From: Bacteroides fragilis NCTC 9343
GTDB lineage: Bacteria > Bacteroidota > Bacteroidia > Bacteroidales > Bacteroidaceae
DNA: 64,000 nt
Assembly (NCBI RefSeq): GCF_000025985.1
Contig: NC_003228.3
Span: forward strand, 62,001 to 126,000
Reading direction: 5' to 3'
The translations under genes were made by a program, and so were the position numbers. The first letter of the stretch is position 1. Each line of letters starts with the position of its first letter. The notes under the pieces were generated by a model. The model had not been told where the DNA came from. It made no database searches and worked only from the letters and a program-made list of their open reading frames with translations. Below are positions 27,819-35,823 of the stretch, piece by piece.

Positions 27819-27848
27819 AAGATAAGACGCTTTTTTCATCTGTGCAAA
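27817..27848 (-). promoter_or_regulatory. Promoter inside invertible segment 1, pointing away from the fimbrillin gene (OFF)
   Basis: The minus strand reads TTTG (27848-27845), a 20-base spacer, then TATCTTTG (27824-27817): a perfect Bacteroides promoter directed leftward. Inversion of the segment would place the -7 near 27914-27921 on the plus strand, directed at the gene at 28096. Confidence 0.85.
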
Positions 27849-27919
27849 TATTTCTACATTGTTTTAATTATCAGTCATTTATATCTTCCTTTGGCCTTCA
27901 GTGAGCAGAGCCAAAACCG

Positions 27920-27949
27920 TGTTTCAAAAAAGGAACGTCTTTTGAAACA
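27920..27949 (-). repeat. Right inverted-repeat site of invertible promoter 1
   Basis: The minus strand begins TGTTTCAAAAGACGTTC, identical for 17 bases to the left site, then diverges. The core reads AGACGTTCCT, one mismatch from ARACGTWCGT. The site is itself a 30-bp imperfect palindrome (TGTTTCAAAA ... TTTTGAAACA). Centre-to-centre distance to the left site is 131 bp. Confidence 0.8.
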
Positions 27950-28095
27950 CAAGGGTCGTTCTATCTATCTAATTTACACAAACTTACCGCAAAATAAAAG
28001 CTGTATTCACAGCCTGCCATAGCCGGCCTGTCCATTCTTAATGGGAAGGCCTTGCTGAGTATGATCTATTTTATTCATTTTTAAACATTTGAGTT

Positions 28096-29688
28096 ATGAA
28101 TACGAAGACAAAACTTCTGTATGTAGGCTTTCGTGCGTTAAGCACATGCTGTCTGTACGCGGCTTTTTTAATGATAACATCGTGTGGCGACAATGTTGTG
28201 AACCCCGACAGCCCGGAACCGGACGGAGAGGATATGATTCCTGTTACGATCAGCCGGGTTGAGGATGGCAGCTATATGGAAAGTCATGTTGATACTCCCG
28301 ACACAACCGGGGGAAGAACGCTTGTAGACGAATGGGTGCCGGTGAAAGAGCCACCCGCCAGCAGGGCCATACCCGCTGCCGTGCCTTACGAGGGGCCTTC
28401 AGCGGTACGGATGACGCTCCGCGAAGAGCCACAAGTCACTACCCGGGCCTCTACATTGGGCAACGACATTTATTTCCGGTTGATCGCTTTCCGTAAAGTA
28501 GGCAGCAATTACGTATTCCAGTCGGCTGCGGATTTTACGACGAACGGGGCTTCCGCTCCCACACTCAGGCTAGGAAATCTGCTCACCAGAGCAGGAACTG
28601 TCCGTGTGATCGGATACTCGTTCAATAGTACGGCAGGGATGGGAACGATCCCTTCATCCTATACTTATAACAGTACTTCCGTCACTATCCCGAATATGAA
28701 CAGTGACTTTATGGTCTATGACTCGGGGGACATAGCGAATGTGAGCACAATCAGCCACAACCTGTCGGTTAGTTTCACGCAAAAACTCTGCAAGCTGACG
28801 GTTAAACTATCCTTGTCGCAGTTTGGGAGCAACACGTTTACCAACTGTACGGGGGTATATGTTTCTCAGGGCGGCAATACGTCTGCCTGGACGATAGGTC
28901 CCTCTACAAATAATGTAAGTGCCAATACCGGAAATACACCTACATTCAATATAGCCAATAATTCGACTGCCACTGTACGGTTAGTCCCTTTTTCGGGTTC
29001 CCGGGCAATCACGGTACATATCGGTACGTTGAAACTTAGTAATTACTTCAATGCGAATAACCGGAATATCACCTCAAGCCAGAATGTACAGTTGCTGCCG
29101 GGAAAGAGTTATACCATTACACTGAAGTTTGAGTTAGGGGTACAATTGGCGGCAAGCGACATTAACCTGACACAAAACGGATGTACGGCAAGTGATAAAA
29201 ATTATTTGGCGAAGTTAAGATGGGCCACAGGAAATTTGAAGAGTACCGGAAATACGAATTACGTATGGACTTCTTCAACAGATAGAGGTTATTATTATAC
29301 ATTTTATAGCACTTATACAGGGAACAAAACAACCAATAACACAGATCCATGTTCTAAATTGAATACTGCGTACTATGGTACAGGGTGGCGTACTCCATCT
29401 GAAAATGACTACATTTCATTATCCCGATGTACAGATAAGGTGTTGACAAATGGTGGCATGTGGTTTATGAATAAAAGTATTGGTGTTTTTCTATTAGCTT
29501 CTGGAGGAATTGGTTGGGGTGGAAGTAGTTCGACTGGTGATCCTACTAGTGATGGGGGTACAGGAGGACAGTATTGGAGTTCGACATATAATAAAAACGA
29601 TGCTAAACGCTTGGTCTTTGCTAATGGTTCAGCAGGAATAGGCCTTGATTATTTGGCATCCGGGCTGGCAGTTCGTTGTGTTAAATAA
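28096..29688 (+). CDS. Fimbrillin-family lipoprotein with C-terminal FISUMP-like domain (paralog 1)
   Basis: A 530-residue surface lipoprotein (lipobox LMITSC, Cys near residue 30). The middle (about 120-350) resembles the fimbrillin/Mfa-like beta-sandwich (YFRLIAFRKVGSNYVFQSAADFT, LLPGKSYTITLKFEL). The last ~150 residues look like the Fibrobacter-type paralogous domain: YYYTFYSTYTGN, GTGWRTPSENDY, QYWSST, ending AVRCVK. It is closely related along its length to the protein at 30218-31834. Likely a variable fimbrial or tip component. No promoter faces it at present; the only good promoter nearby lies in the invertible segment and points away. The far end is more AT-rich than the rest. Confidence 0.85.
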   Translation: MNTKTKLLYVGFRALSTCCLYAAFLMITSCGDNVVNPDSPEPDGEDMIPVTISRVEDGSYMESHVDTPDTTGGRTLVDEWVPVKEPPASRAIPAAVPYEGPSAVRMTLREEPQVTTRASTLGNDIYFRLIAFRKVGSNYVFQSAADFTTNGASAPTLRLGNLLTRAGTVRVIGYSFNSTAGMGTIPSSYTYNSTSVTIPNMNSDFMVYDSGDIANVSTISHNLSVSFTQKLCKLTVKLSLSQFGSNTFTNCTGVYVSQGGNTSAWTIGPSTNNVSANTGNTPTFNIANNSTATVRLVPFSGSRAITVHIGTLKLSNYFNANNRNITSSQNVQLLPGKSYTITLKFELGVQLAASDINLTQNGCTASDKNYLAKLRWATGNLKSTGNTNYVWTSSTDRGYYYTFYSTYTGNKTTNNTDPCSKLNTAYYGTGWRTPSENDYISLSRCTDKVLTNGGMWFMNKSIGVFLLASGGIGWGGSSSTGDPTSDGGTGGQYWSSTYNKNDAKRLVFANGSAGIGLDYLASGLAVRCVK

Positions 29689-29905
29689 TTAATTGTTATT
29701 CATGACCAAGATCTTCAAAGGTATATAAATTACGGATTGATTAGGTCTTTTGAATAATAAAAGCCACTAAATAAAGACTTTTGTACAACACGCACATAAT
29801 TAGATTATTGGACAATTTTTGAGAAGAAGTGGAGATCAATTTATGAACCACCCTTTTATGGACCAAGAAGGTTGACTAAGATGCAAATTTAACTTTGGAG
29901 AATGA

Positions 29906-29935
29906 TGTTTCAAAAGACGTACGTCTGATGCAACA
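29906..29935 (+). repeat. Left inverted-repeat site of invertible promoter 2
   Basis: TGTTTCAAAAGACG-TACGTC-TGATGCAACA, with a perfect 12-base palindrome AGACGTACGTCT (29915-29926). It matches the Mpi-type core ARACGTWCGT and differs from the left site of module 1 by a single base (T to A in the centre). Confidence 0.85.
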
Positions 29936-29965
29936 AAGATAGGTCGCTTTTTTCGTCTGTGCAAA
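29934..29965 (-). promoter_or_regulatory. Promoter inside invertible segment 2, pointing away from the fimbrillin gene (OFF)
   Basis: The minus strand reads TTTG (29965-29962), 20 bases, then TATCTTTG (29941-29934), identical in layout to module 1. In this orientation it drives antisense RNA toward the 3' end of fimbrillin paralog 1. Confidence 0.85.
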
Positions 29966-30036
29966 TCTTTTTACATCATTTTAATTATCAGCCATTTATC
30001 TATCCTCCTTGCATCCAGTGCGGAGAGTAAAAATGA

Positions 30037-30066
30037 TGTTTCAAAAGACGTACGTTTTTTGAAACA
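30037..30066 (-). repeat. Right inverted-repeat site of invertible promoter 2
   Basis: The minus strand reads TGTTTCAAAAAACGTACGTC then TTTTGAAACA; core AAACGTACGT matches ARACGTWCGT. It is a near-perfect 30-bp palindrome. Centre-to-centre distance to the left site is 131 bp, the same as in module 1. Confidence 0.85.
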
Positions 30067-30217
30067 CCATTGTGTATTCAAGACCGTCATATCTGATTGT
30101 AATACACAAACTTACGCATAATAAAAGTTGTATCAAACAGTCTTTCCGGACTTATACGAAGATGTATAGGTCCGCAATGCATCTTTGATACGATTATTCA
30201 CTTTAATATCTTAGTAT

Positions 30218-31834
30218 ATGAATAGAACTTTTATTATGCGAGAATGTCTCGGTAAAGCCTTATGGCTGTGTTTTTGCCTTTCGATAGCAGGATGTGCCGA
30301 AGATGACAGAATGACTCCCCTGTCTGCTGACAGCGGGAATACTGCCGACGAGTTAATTCCTATCCATATCAGTCTGACAGGTGACAACGACTATCATTCT
30401 TCCTCTTTTAACGACGCTTCGACCCGTAGCCACTCTCCCCTGATCGCCGAATGGGTGGGAGTAAAAGCTTTCTCCCCTACACGCACAGGAGAGCAACCGG
30501 ACTACGAAGGTCCCCGGATAGCCTCGATGGAACTGACGGAAGATACCCTGCCCCGTGTAAGTACCCGTGCAACAGTGCCTGTGGGAGTCTATTTCCGGCT
30601 GATTGTTTTCCGGAAGTCCGGAAATAACTATGTCTTCCAGTCGGCTGCCGATTACGCCTCCAATGGTACGGGCACTCCTGTACTCAAACAAGGGAAATTG
30701 CTGACACGCTCCGGAACGATACGTGTGGTGGGCTACTCCTTTAATACCACTGCCGACTTGGGAACTATACCCGCATCATATACTTACAACAGCAGTACAG
30801 TGTCTATCCCTGACATGACCAAGGACTTCATGACCTTCGATTCCGGAGATATAACAAATGTAAATAGCCTGAGCCACAATCTTCTTCCGGTGAGTTTCAG
30901 CCAGAAGCTATGTAAATTGACGATTACCATCAGTCCTACCGGATTTCCAAGCAATACGATCACCAATTGCACGGGTGTATACGTAAAGCAAGGTGGAAAT
31001 TCCACATCATGGAAGATCGGTCCTTCGACCAATGTGGTAGCCGCCAACACGAATAATACGGCGGCATTCAGTCCGAGCACGGCCCTGAGTACAACCATAC
31101 GCATGGTTCCGTTTGCAGGGGCCAGAACGATTACAGTGCATTTCAATACGCTGACAATAAGCGGACGGACCATTCCCAATAATACGGAAATCACCTCCAC
31201 CCAAAGCATACAGTTGAAAGAGGGAAAAAGCTATACGATGAAAATACAGTTTAAGAAAACCATCGGAATTAATGTACCCTCCGGAAGTATCAATTTAACT
31301 ACAAATGGTTGTTCCTCAGCCGATAAGACAGCGTTAGCCAAGCTGATCTGGGCAGACGGGAATCTGAAAAGCACCGGATCTGCTAATTATGTGTGGGGGA
31401 CTTATTCAGAATATGGATATTATTACACATGGAAAAGTACATATACGGGAAATACATCACTCAATAATACCGATCCTTGCCCAAAACTTAAAAGTGATTA
31501 CGGAACGGGGTGGCGTACCCCTTCAAAAGATGAAATGGACAAGTTATCCAGATGTACGAATAAAGCTGTTGTAACCAACGGAGGTAATAAGGGATTTTGG
31601 TTTATGAACTCAACAATAGGACTTTTCTTACCATTTGGTGGATCTCACGGTGGCGCTACAGGAAGTAAGACAACTCCTCCAGGCAATGCCGGTTCAGAAG
31701 GAGCTTACTGGTGCCTTGATGCTAATGGTTCAACATATGGTTATCTACTATATTTTACTACTGGTGGTGAATCCCGAACAGGCCACTATCCAAAGACTAA
31801 TGGACAATCTGTCCGTTGCGTGAAAAACAAATAA
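30218..31834 (+). CDS. Fimbrillin-family lipoprotein with C-terminal FISUMP-like domain (paralog 2)
   Basis: A 538-residue lipoprotein (lipobox SIAGC near residue 26) with the same order as paralog 1: acidic Thr/Ser-rich N-terminal region, fimbrillin-like middle (YFRLIVFRKSGNNYVFQSAADYA), then a C-terminal domain with GYYYTWKSTYTGN, GTGWRTPSKDEM and the ending VRCVKNK. It is controlled by the second invertible module. An HU-like/DUF4469 gene follows 28 bases later, apparently in the same operon. The repeat of leader plus gene suggests a tandem duplication. Confidence 0.85.
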   Translation: MNRTFIMRECLGKALWLCFCLSIAGCAEDDRMTPLSADSGNTADELIPIHISLTGDNDYHSSSFNDASTRSHSPLIAEWVGVKAFSPTRTGEQPDYEGPRIASMELTEDTLPRVSTRATVPVGVYFRLIVFRKSGNNYVFQSAADYASNGTGTPVLKQGKLLTRSGTIRVVGYSFNTTADLGTIPASYTYNSSTVSIPDMTKDFMTFDSGDITNVNSLSHNLLPVSFSQKLCKLTITISPTGFPSNTITNCTGVYVKQGGNSTSWKIGPSTNVVAANTNNTAAFSPSTALSTTIRMVPFAGARTITVHFNTLTISGRTIPNNTEITSTQSIQLKEGKSYTMKIQFKKTIGINVPSGSINLTTNGCSSADKTALAKLIWADGNLKSTGSANYVWGTYSEYGYYYTWKSTYTGNTSLNNTDPCPKLKSDYGTGWRTPSKDEMDKLSRCTNKAVVTNGGNKGFWFMNSTIGLFLPFGGSHGGATGSKTTPPGNAGSEGAYWCLDANGSTYGYLLYFTTGGESRTGHYPKTNGQSVRCVKNK

Positions 31835-31862
31835 TAATATTCACTTTTAAACTTAACAAATC

Positions 31863-32621
31863 ATGAAAACCGAACTTAAAGGCTGGCTTGCGGACAATAC
31901 CGTGACCACCGACAACAAAGAAGACAAAATCTTGGTATTAGAAAGCGCCGGAAACCTGACACTATCCGATGTACTGGATGAAATGAAGAAAGAAGATACC
32001 GGCTTGCGGGCAGAGACTTTAAAGCATGCCGTCGACCTCTTTCAGCGTACGGTATCGGAATTGGTACTGAACGGATACTCTGTCAATACGGGGCTTTTTC
32101 GTGCCGTACCACAGTTTCGCGGTGTTATAGACGGTGGAGTATGGAATCCTGAGAGAAATTCTATCTATGTTTCTTTCAATCAAGATAAGGATTTACGTGA
32201 AACTATCGCACGGACCGGCGTGAAAATTCTGGGAGCCAAAGGTGACCCGGCCTACTTCATCGGCGGTGAAGACGCTGCTACCCGAGCTACGGATGGTAGT
32301 GCAACTGCCGGACGTAACTATCGTCTGCAAGGAAAGAATATTAAAGTAACTGGTACAGACTCTGCAGTGGGTATCGTATTGATTGATGAGAAAGGTACGG
32401 AAACAAAGTTGCCGATGGATATGATCGCCGTAAACAACCCTTCGGAAGTATTGGTGCTACTTCCTGCGGACTTAAAAGACGGAGTCTATGAATTACGACT
32501 GACTACCCAGTTTTCAACCGGTAATAAGTTGCTGAAAGTACCTCGTACAGTGATACGTAGCCTGGTTATTGGTCTTCCTTCGGGAGGGGATGGTGATATT
32601 GTAGATGATCCTACAGCCTGA
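31863..32621 (+). CDS. HU-like DNA-binding domain plus DUF4469 protein
   Basis: A 252-residue protein. Residues 1-125 resemble the Bacteroidetes HU/IHF-like domain (LSDVLDEMKKEDTGLRAETLKHAVDLFQRTVSELVLNGY, then FRGVIDGGVWNPERNSIYVSF). Residues about 145-240 match DUF4469 (NYRLQGKNIKVTGTDSAVGIVLIDEKGTE, VLVLLPADLKDGVYELRLTTQFS), an Ig-like beta domain. The tail is acidic (GGDGDIVDDPTA). Such proteins often sit beside fimbrial or surface genes; whether they bind DNA is uncertain. It would share the invertible promoter of paralog 2. Confidence 0.82.
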   Translation: MKTELKGWLADNTVTTDNKEDKILVLESAGNLTLSDVLDEMKKEDTGLRAETLKHAVDLFQRTVSELVLNGYSVNTGLFRAVPQFRGVIDGGVWNPERNSIYVSFNQDKDLRETIARTGVKILGAKGDPAYFIGGEDAATRATDGSATAGRNYRLQGKNIKVTGTDSAVGIVLIDEKGTETKLPMDMIAVNNPSEVLVLLPADLKDGVYELRLTTQFSTGNKLLKVPRTVIRSLVIGLPSGGDGDIVDDPTA

Positions 32622-32712
32622 TTCTTGGGAAAGAGGTTTTCCTTACTCGGGGAAACCTTGCTTCCCGGTGGAGGGAAACTATCGTTCCTTGGCTTAGGAA
32701 AGAGGATTGTGC

Positions 32713-32773
32713 AAAAACTCCGCCCTGCATCACTTCACATAAAAGATGAAGCAATGCAGGGCGGAGTTTTTCT
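32713..32773. terminator. Bidirectional terminator between the fimbrillin operon and the metal ABC genes
   Basis: AAAAACTCCGCCCTGCAT (32713-32730) pairs perfectly with 32754-32771, and inside it CTTCA (32733-32737) pairs with TGAAG (32747-32751). U-runs are present in both directions. Confidence 0.95.
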
Positions 32774-32793
32774 ATGGAATAAGGCGTCCTTTG

Positions 32794-33603
32794 TCAGGCT
32801 TTGCCATCCTCGTGGCAATGACAATGCTCGCCCAGCACCCGGTGAGGCAGTGTGCCGTGTCCCAGCAGCTCGATCGGGCAGTTGAAGTTCCGTTCCAGCC
32901 ATTCGGTGTTGACGCTTGCGGCCGGGTGATAGTCCAGTGTTTCGTTCACGCAGGCGATGTTCTTTACCTGTTGCAGCACCGTCCCGATGTCATGGCTGAC
33001 GAGGATGATGGCGCAGTCGCGGTTGATCTCCGCCAGCAGCTGGTAGAGGCGGGCTTCGAAGCGCTTGTCGATGTAGGTGCTCGGCTCGTCGAGAATAAGC
33101 AGTTGCGGGTCGCTGATAATGGCTCGTCCCAGCAGGGCGCGTTGCAGTTGTCCGCCGCTCAGCTGTCCGATGGCCCGGTGTTCAAGTCCCTCGAGTCCCA
33201 TGCGGTGGATCACTTGTCGGGCTTTCTCGCGGTGACGGTCATTGAAACGGCCGGTCAGCGACTTCTTGGAGCTGAGTCCCGAGAGGACTACCTCGAGAAC
33301 CGAGATGGGGAAGGAGCGGTCGATCGAGTTGTACTGCGGGAGATAGCCCGTCGTGAGTGGTTCGTGATATTTGATGATTTCTCCTCCTGTGGGGCGAAGC
33401 AGTCCCAGAATGCATTTGATAAGAGTTGTCTTGCCTCCGCCGTTGGGCCCGATGATGCCGAGGAAATCGTGCTCGTAGACCTCCAGATCGACATCGTGGA
33501 GCACCGTGCGTCCGTCATAGGCGGCGGAGAGTCCTCTGATGGAGAGGAGGGGGGAGGAAGTCGCTGCTTCCGTATGCTTGTGGGGTTTTCTTTCTTTATC
33601 CAT
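32794..33603 (-). CDS. Metal ABC transporter ATP-binding protein (ZnuC/MntB-like)
   Basis: A 269-residue ABC ATPase: Walker A GPNGGGKTT, Q-loop LPQYNSID, signature LSGGQLQRALLGRA, Walker B LLILDEPST, H-loop ILVSHD. Similarity is to the zinc/manganese class. The C-terminus ends in a His/Cys-rich stretch (GEHCHCHEDGKA), a plausible metal-binding tail. It follows the binding-protein gene by 20 bases. The permease expected in such systems is not next to it. Confidence 0.9.
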   Translation of the reverse strand: MDKERKPHKHTEAATSSPLLSIRGLSAAYDGRTVLHDVDLEVYEHDFLGIIGPNGGGKTTLIKCILGLLRPTGGEIIKYHEPLTTGYLPQYNSIDRSFPISVLEVVLSGLSSKKSLTGRFNDRHREKARQVIHRMGLEGLEHRAIGQLSGGQLQRALLGRAIISDPQLLILDEPSTYIDKRFEARLYQLLAEINRDCAIILVSHDIGTVLQQVKNIACVNETLDYHPAASVNTEWLERNFNCPIELLGHGTLPHRVLGEHCHCHEDGKA

Positions 33604-33623
33604 GAATTGCTTGAGGTTGGTTA

Positions 33624-34502
33624 TTAGTATCCGGGTTCACCACGGAGGCTTCTTGCCACATTCAGCATCTCTTCTTCCCAGTCGTACGAAAGGGGATTGA
33701 TGGAGATCACCTGGGTGCCGGTCTGCTTCGCGATGATTTCGGCGTTTCGGCGGTCAAATTCCGGTTGGACGAAAATGACGCGTACCCCTTCCTTTTTACA
33801 GAGATCCATCAGCCCTTTCAGGTGGGCGGGCGACGGCTCTTTGCCTCCCTCTTCGATACTGATCTGATGCAGTCCGTAGTCGCGGGCGAAGTAGGAGAGT
33901 GCCGGATGGTAGATGATGAAGGCACGGTCGGCGCCGGGCACCGACAACGTTTGCCGGATCAGGCTGTCTGTCTGCTCGATGCGTTGGCAGAGCGAGTCAT
34001 AGCGAGCCTTGTAGTATGCTTCGTTCCCTTTGTCGAGTACGGTGAGCGCCTTGAATGTATTTCCGGCTATGATCAACGCGTTGGCGGTGGAGTTCCAGAT
34101 GTGCGGCTCCACACCTCCTTCATGGCGGTGGTCGCCGTGATCGAAGGCGGACTCAAAGATCAGGTCCACCCCTGTTGAGGTGTCGAACACCTGGATATGA
34201 GGAGTATTGTTCATCAACCGGTCCATCCACGAGCGTTCGAATCCGATATAGCCGATGCGCAGATATGCCTCACTTTCACCCAGCGATACCAGTTGCTGCG
34301 GGGTGGGGTCGTAAGTCTCGGGGCTGCTGCCTTTGGGCACCATGCTGCGTACGGTGAACTTATCTCCGGCAATGGCTTCGGTGAAGTACCGTTGCGGTTC
34401 CATCGTGACGGTGATGATCCGCTCTCCCGCATCGCCTTTCCCGCGGCCGGAACAGGCGGAAAGGAGCAGGAGGAAAAGGAAGAGAACAGTCTGTCCTCTC
34501 AT
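33624..34502 (-). CDS. Metal ABC transporter substrate-binding lipoprotein (ZnuA/TroA-like)
   Basis: A 292-residue cluster A-I binding protein: MRGQTVLFLFLLLLSAC is a lipoprotein signal. Metal-site features are ESAFDHGDHRHEGGVEPHIWN (a short His-rich loop and the first binding His), IIYHPALSYFARDYGL, and the late RNAEIIAKQTGTQVISINPL with its Asp nearby. The frame is open to 34556, but the ATG at 34502 gives the proper signal peptide. It probably delivers Zn or Mn to the ATPase-containing transporter encoded just downstream. Confidence 0.9.
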   Translation of the reverse strand: MRGQTVLFLFLLLLSACSGRGKGDAGERIITVTMEPQRYFTEAIAGDKFTVRSMVPKGSSPETYDPTPQQLVSLGESEAYLRIGYIGFERSWMDRLMNNTPHIQVFDTSTGVDLIFESAFDHGDHRHEGGVEPHIWNSTANALIIAGNTFKALTVLDKGNEAYYKARYDSLCQRIEQTDSLIRQTLSVPGADRAFIIYHPALSYFARDYGLHQISIEEGGKEPSPAHLKGLMDLCKKEGVRVIFVQPEFDRRNAEIIAKQTGTQVISINPLSYDWEEEMLNVARSLRGEPGY

Positions 34503-34561
34503 TCCTCTCCCGGGGATATGGGTTACTATTGACTGATGTGTTCGATTCATTCTCATAATGT

Positions 34562-35338
34562 TTATCCTTTCTGTTTTAATGTGGGTTGCGCGTTACATTG
34601 CGTTACGGCCGGAGAGTCCTGGGATCTCTTCTTTGCCCTCAGTATCTCCCTTTTGCCTCCCGGAGGTCCGGGCAGACGTTCAACGATGAATCCTGCCGCT
34701 TGCAACATCCTTCTTACCACTCCTTTAGCGCAATAAGTGGTCAGTATTCCTTCTTCTTCCATCATAACGTACAGCTCATCGAATAGTTCTTGCGTCCACA
34801 TCTCAGGTTGTTTCTCCGGTGCGAAGGCATCGAAATAAAGGAGGGAGAATAACGATGTACGGTCAGTGATCAATGATGAACGGTCCATGATTGTGAAGTC
34901 TCCCTGTATCTTCCTCAGGGTGAAATGCGGAGTGATCCGCACGTCTTCTCCCCAGGGCGATGTATGGAGGGCTTTCATCCATTGCGCGGCCTGTTCATCG
35001 CCGGTCGTTAATCGTTGTTCACCATCCCCTCCCGGTCGGTCGTTATATCTCAGTTTCTCTACCGTTTCCCATGGCAGCGGGTAAAGCTCGATGCCCGTAT
35101 AATGGATCTGTCTGCCCGATCTTTCCGCTTCAATCAGTGTGAGCAATGCGTTCAGCCCCGTTCCGAAACCGATTTCAAGGATATGGGGTGCAGGAGAAGC
35201 AGAGGCTTTCAGGCCCATGTCGATAAAGATATGAGAGGACTCCGTCAGAGCCCCTTTCACGGAATGGTAGTGCTCGTTCAGCTCCGGAACGAAGAGGGTG
35301 GCACTTCCGTCGGCCGTATATTCAATGATTCTTTCCAT
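34562..35338 (-). CDS. mnmD: MnmD-like tRNA 5-methylaminomethyl-2-thiouridine methyltransferase (DUF752)
   Basis: A 258-residue methyltransferase with the DUF752/MnmC-N pattern: TADGSATLFVPELNEHYHSVKGALTES at the N-terminus, SAM motif ILEIGFGTGLNALLTL, YFDAFAPEKQPEMWTQELF, and GILTTYCAKGVVRRMLQAAGF. It would methylate nm5s2U34 in certain tRNAs, downstream of MnmE/MnmG (mnmG is in this window). The open frame extends to 35440 but that would overlap the neighbouring gene by ~90 bases; the ATG at 35338 is the expected start. Confidence 0.85.
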   Translation of the reverse strand: MERIIEYTADGSATLFVPELNEHYHSVKGALTESSHIFIDMGLKASASPAPHILEIGFGTGLNALLTLIEAERSGRQIHYTGIELYPLPWETVEKLRYNDRPGGDGEQRLTTGDEQAAQWMKALHTSPWGEDVRITPHFTLRKIQGDFTIMDRSSLITDRTSLFSLLYFDAFAPEKQPEMWTQELFDELYVMMEEEGILTTYCAKGVVRRMLQAAGFIVERLPGPPGGKREILRAKKRSQDSPAVTQCNAQPTLKQKG

Positions 35339-35346
35339 ATTCTTCT

Positions 35347-35823
35347 TTACATAACCAGGTTCAGGGCTTCCTGCATGGCTTTCAGCAGGATGATGTAGCG
35401 TATCAGTTTTCCGGCGAACATCGAAGCCGTGGTCAGCCATACATTGCTCCTCATATATCCGAGGGCTATGGATATCACTTCACCGATGGCGGGCAGAAAG
35501 GCGAAGAACGCCATCAAAGCGCCTTTCCCCTGAAGGAAGCGTTGCATCTTGTCTATCTTTTCCTTCTTGACCTTGAAGTATTTCTCGATCCAGTCTATCC
35601 TGCCCAAGCGCCCCATATAGTAACAGGTCATCCCTCCGGCGGTGTTCCCCAGCGAGGCGGAAATGAGGCAAAGGGTAGGATCGAGTCCCAACTTTACCAG
35701 TCCCAGCAGCACGATCTCCGAACTGAACGGGACAATACTTCCGGCCAACAGTGCCGAAATGAACAGGCCGGGATATCCCCAGTCGATAAGTATCTGTGAA
35801 ACGGTTTCTATAAAAGCGTCCAT
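35347..35823 (-). CDS. YqaA-type small VTT/SNARE-associated membrane protein
   Basis: A 158-residue membrane protein of the short DedA-like (YqaA) group: ILIDWGYPGLFISALLAGSIVPFSSEIVL, LISASLGNTAGGMTCYYMGRLGRIDW, and FFAFLPAIGEVISIALGYMRSN carry the conserved Gly/Pro/Glu/Arg positions. DedA-type proteins affect membrane homeostasis and may move lipid carriers. It starts inside the end of the next upstream gene (16-base overlap). Confidence 0.85.
   Translation of the reverse strand: MDAFIETVSQILIDWGYPGLFISALLAGSIVPFSSEIVLLGLVKLGLDPTLCLISASLGNTAGGMTCYYMGRLGRIDWIEKYFKVKKEKIDKMQRFLQGKGALMAFFAFLPAIGEVISIALGYMRSNVWLTTASMFAGKLIRYIILLKAMQEALNLVM

Noticed and set aside
27753..28022. An 89-codon plus-strand ORF before fimbrillin paralog 1
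   Set aside because: It runs across both inverted-repeat sites and the invertible promoter, and no counterpart was recognised in the second module; it is best explained as chance.
32746..33627. A 293-codon ORF antisense to the ABC ATPase
   Set aside because: The opposite strand has Walker A, Walker B and signature motifs; this frame has none and begins within the terminator hairpin.
35339..35440. An N-terminal extension of the MnmD-like protein
   Set aside because: It overlaps the coding end of the YqaA-like gene and has no similarity to the family; the internal ATG at 35338 is standard.
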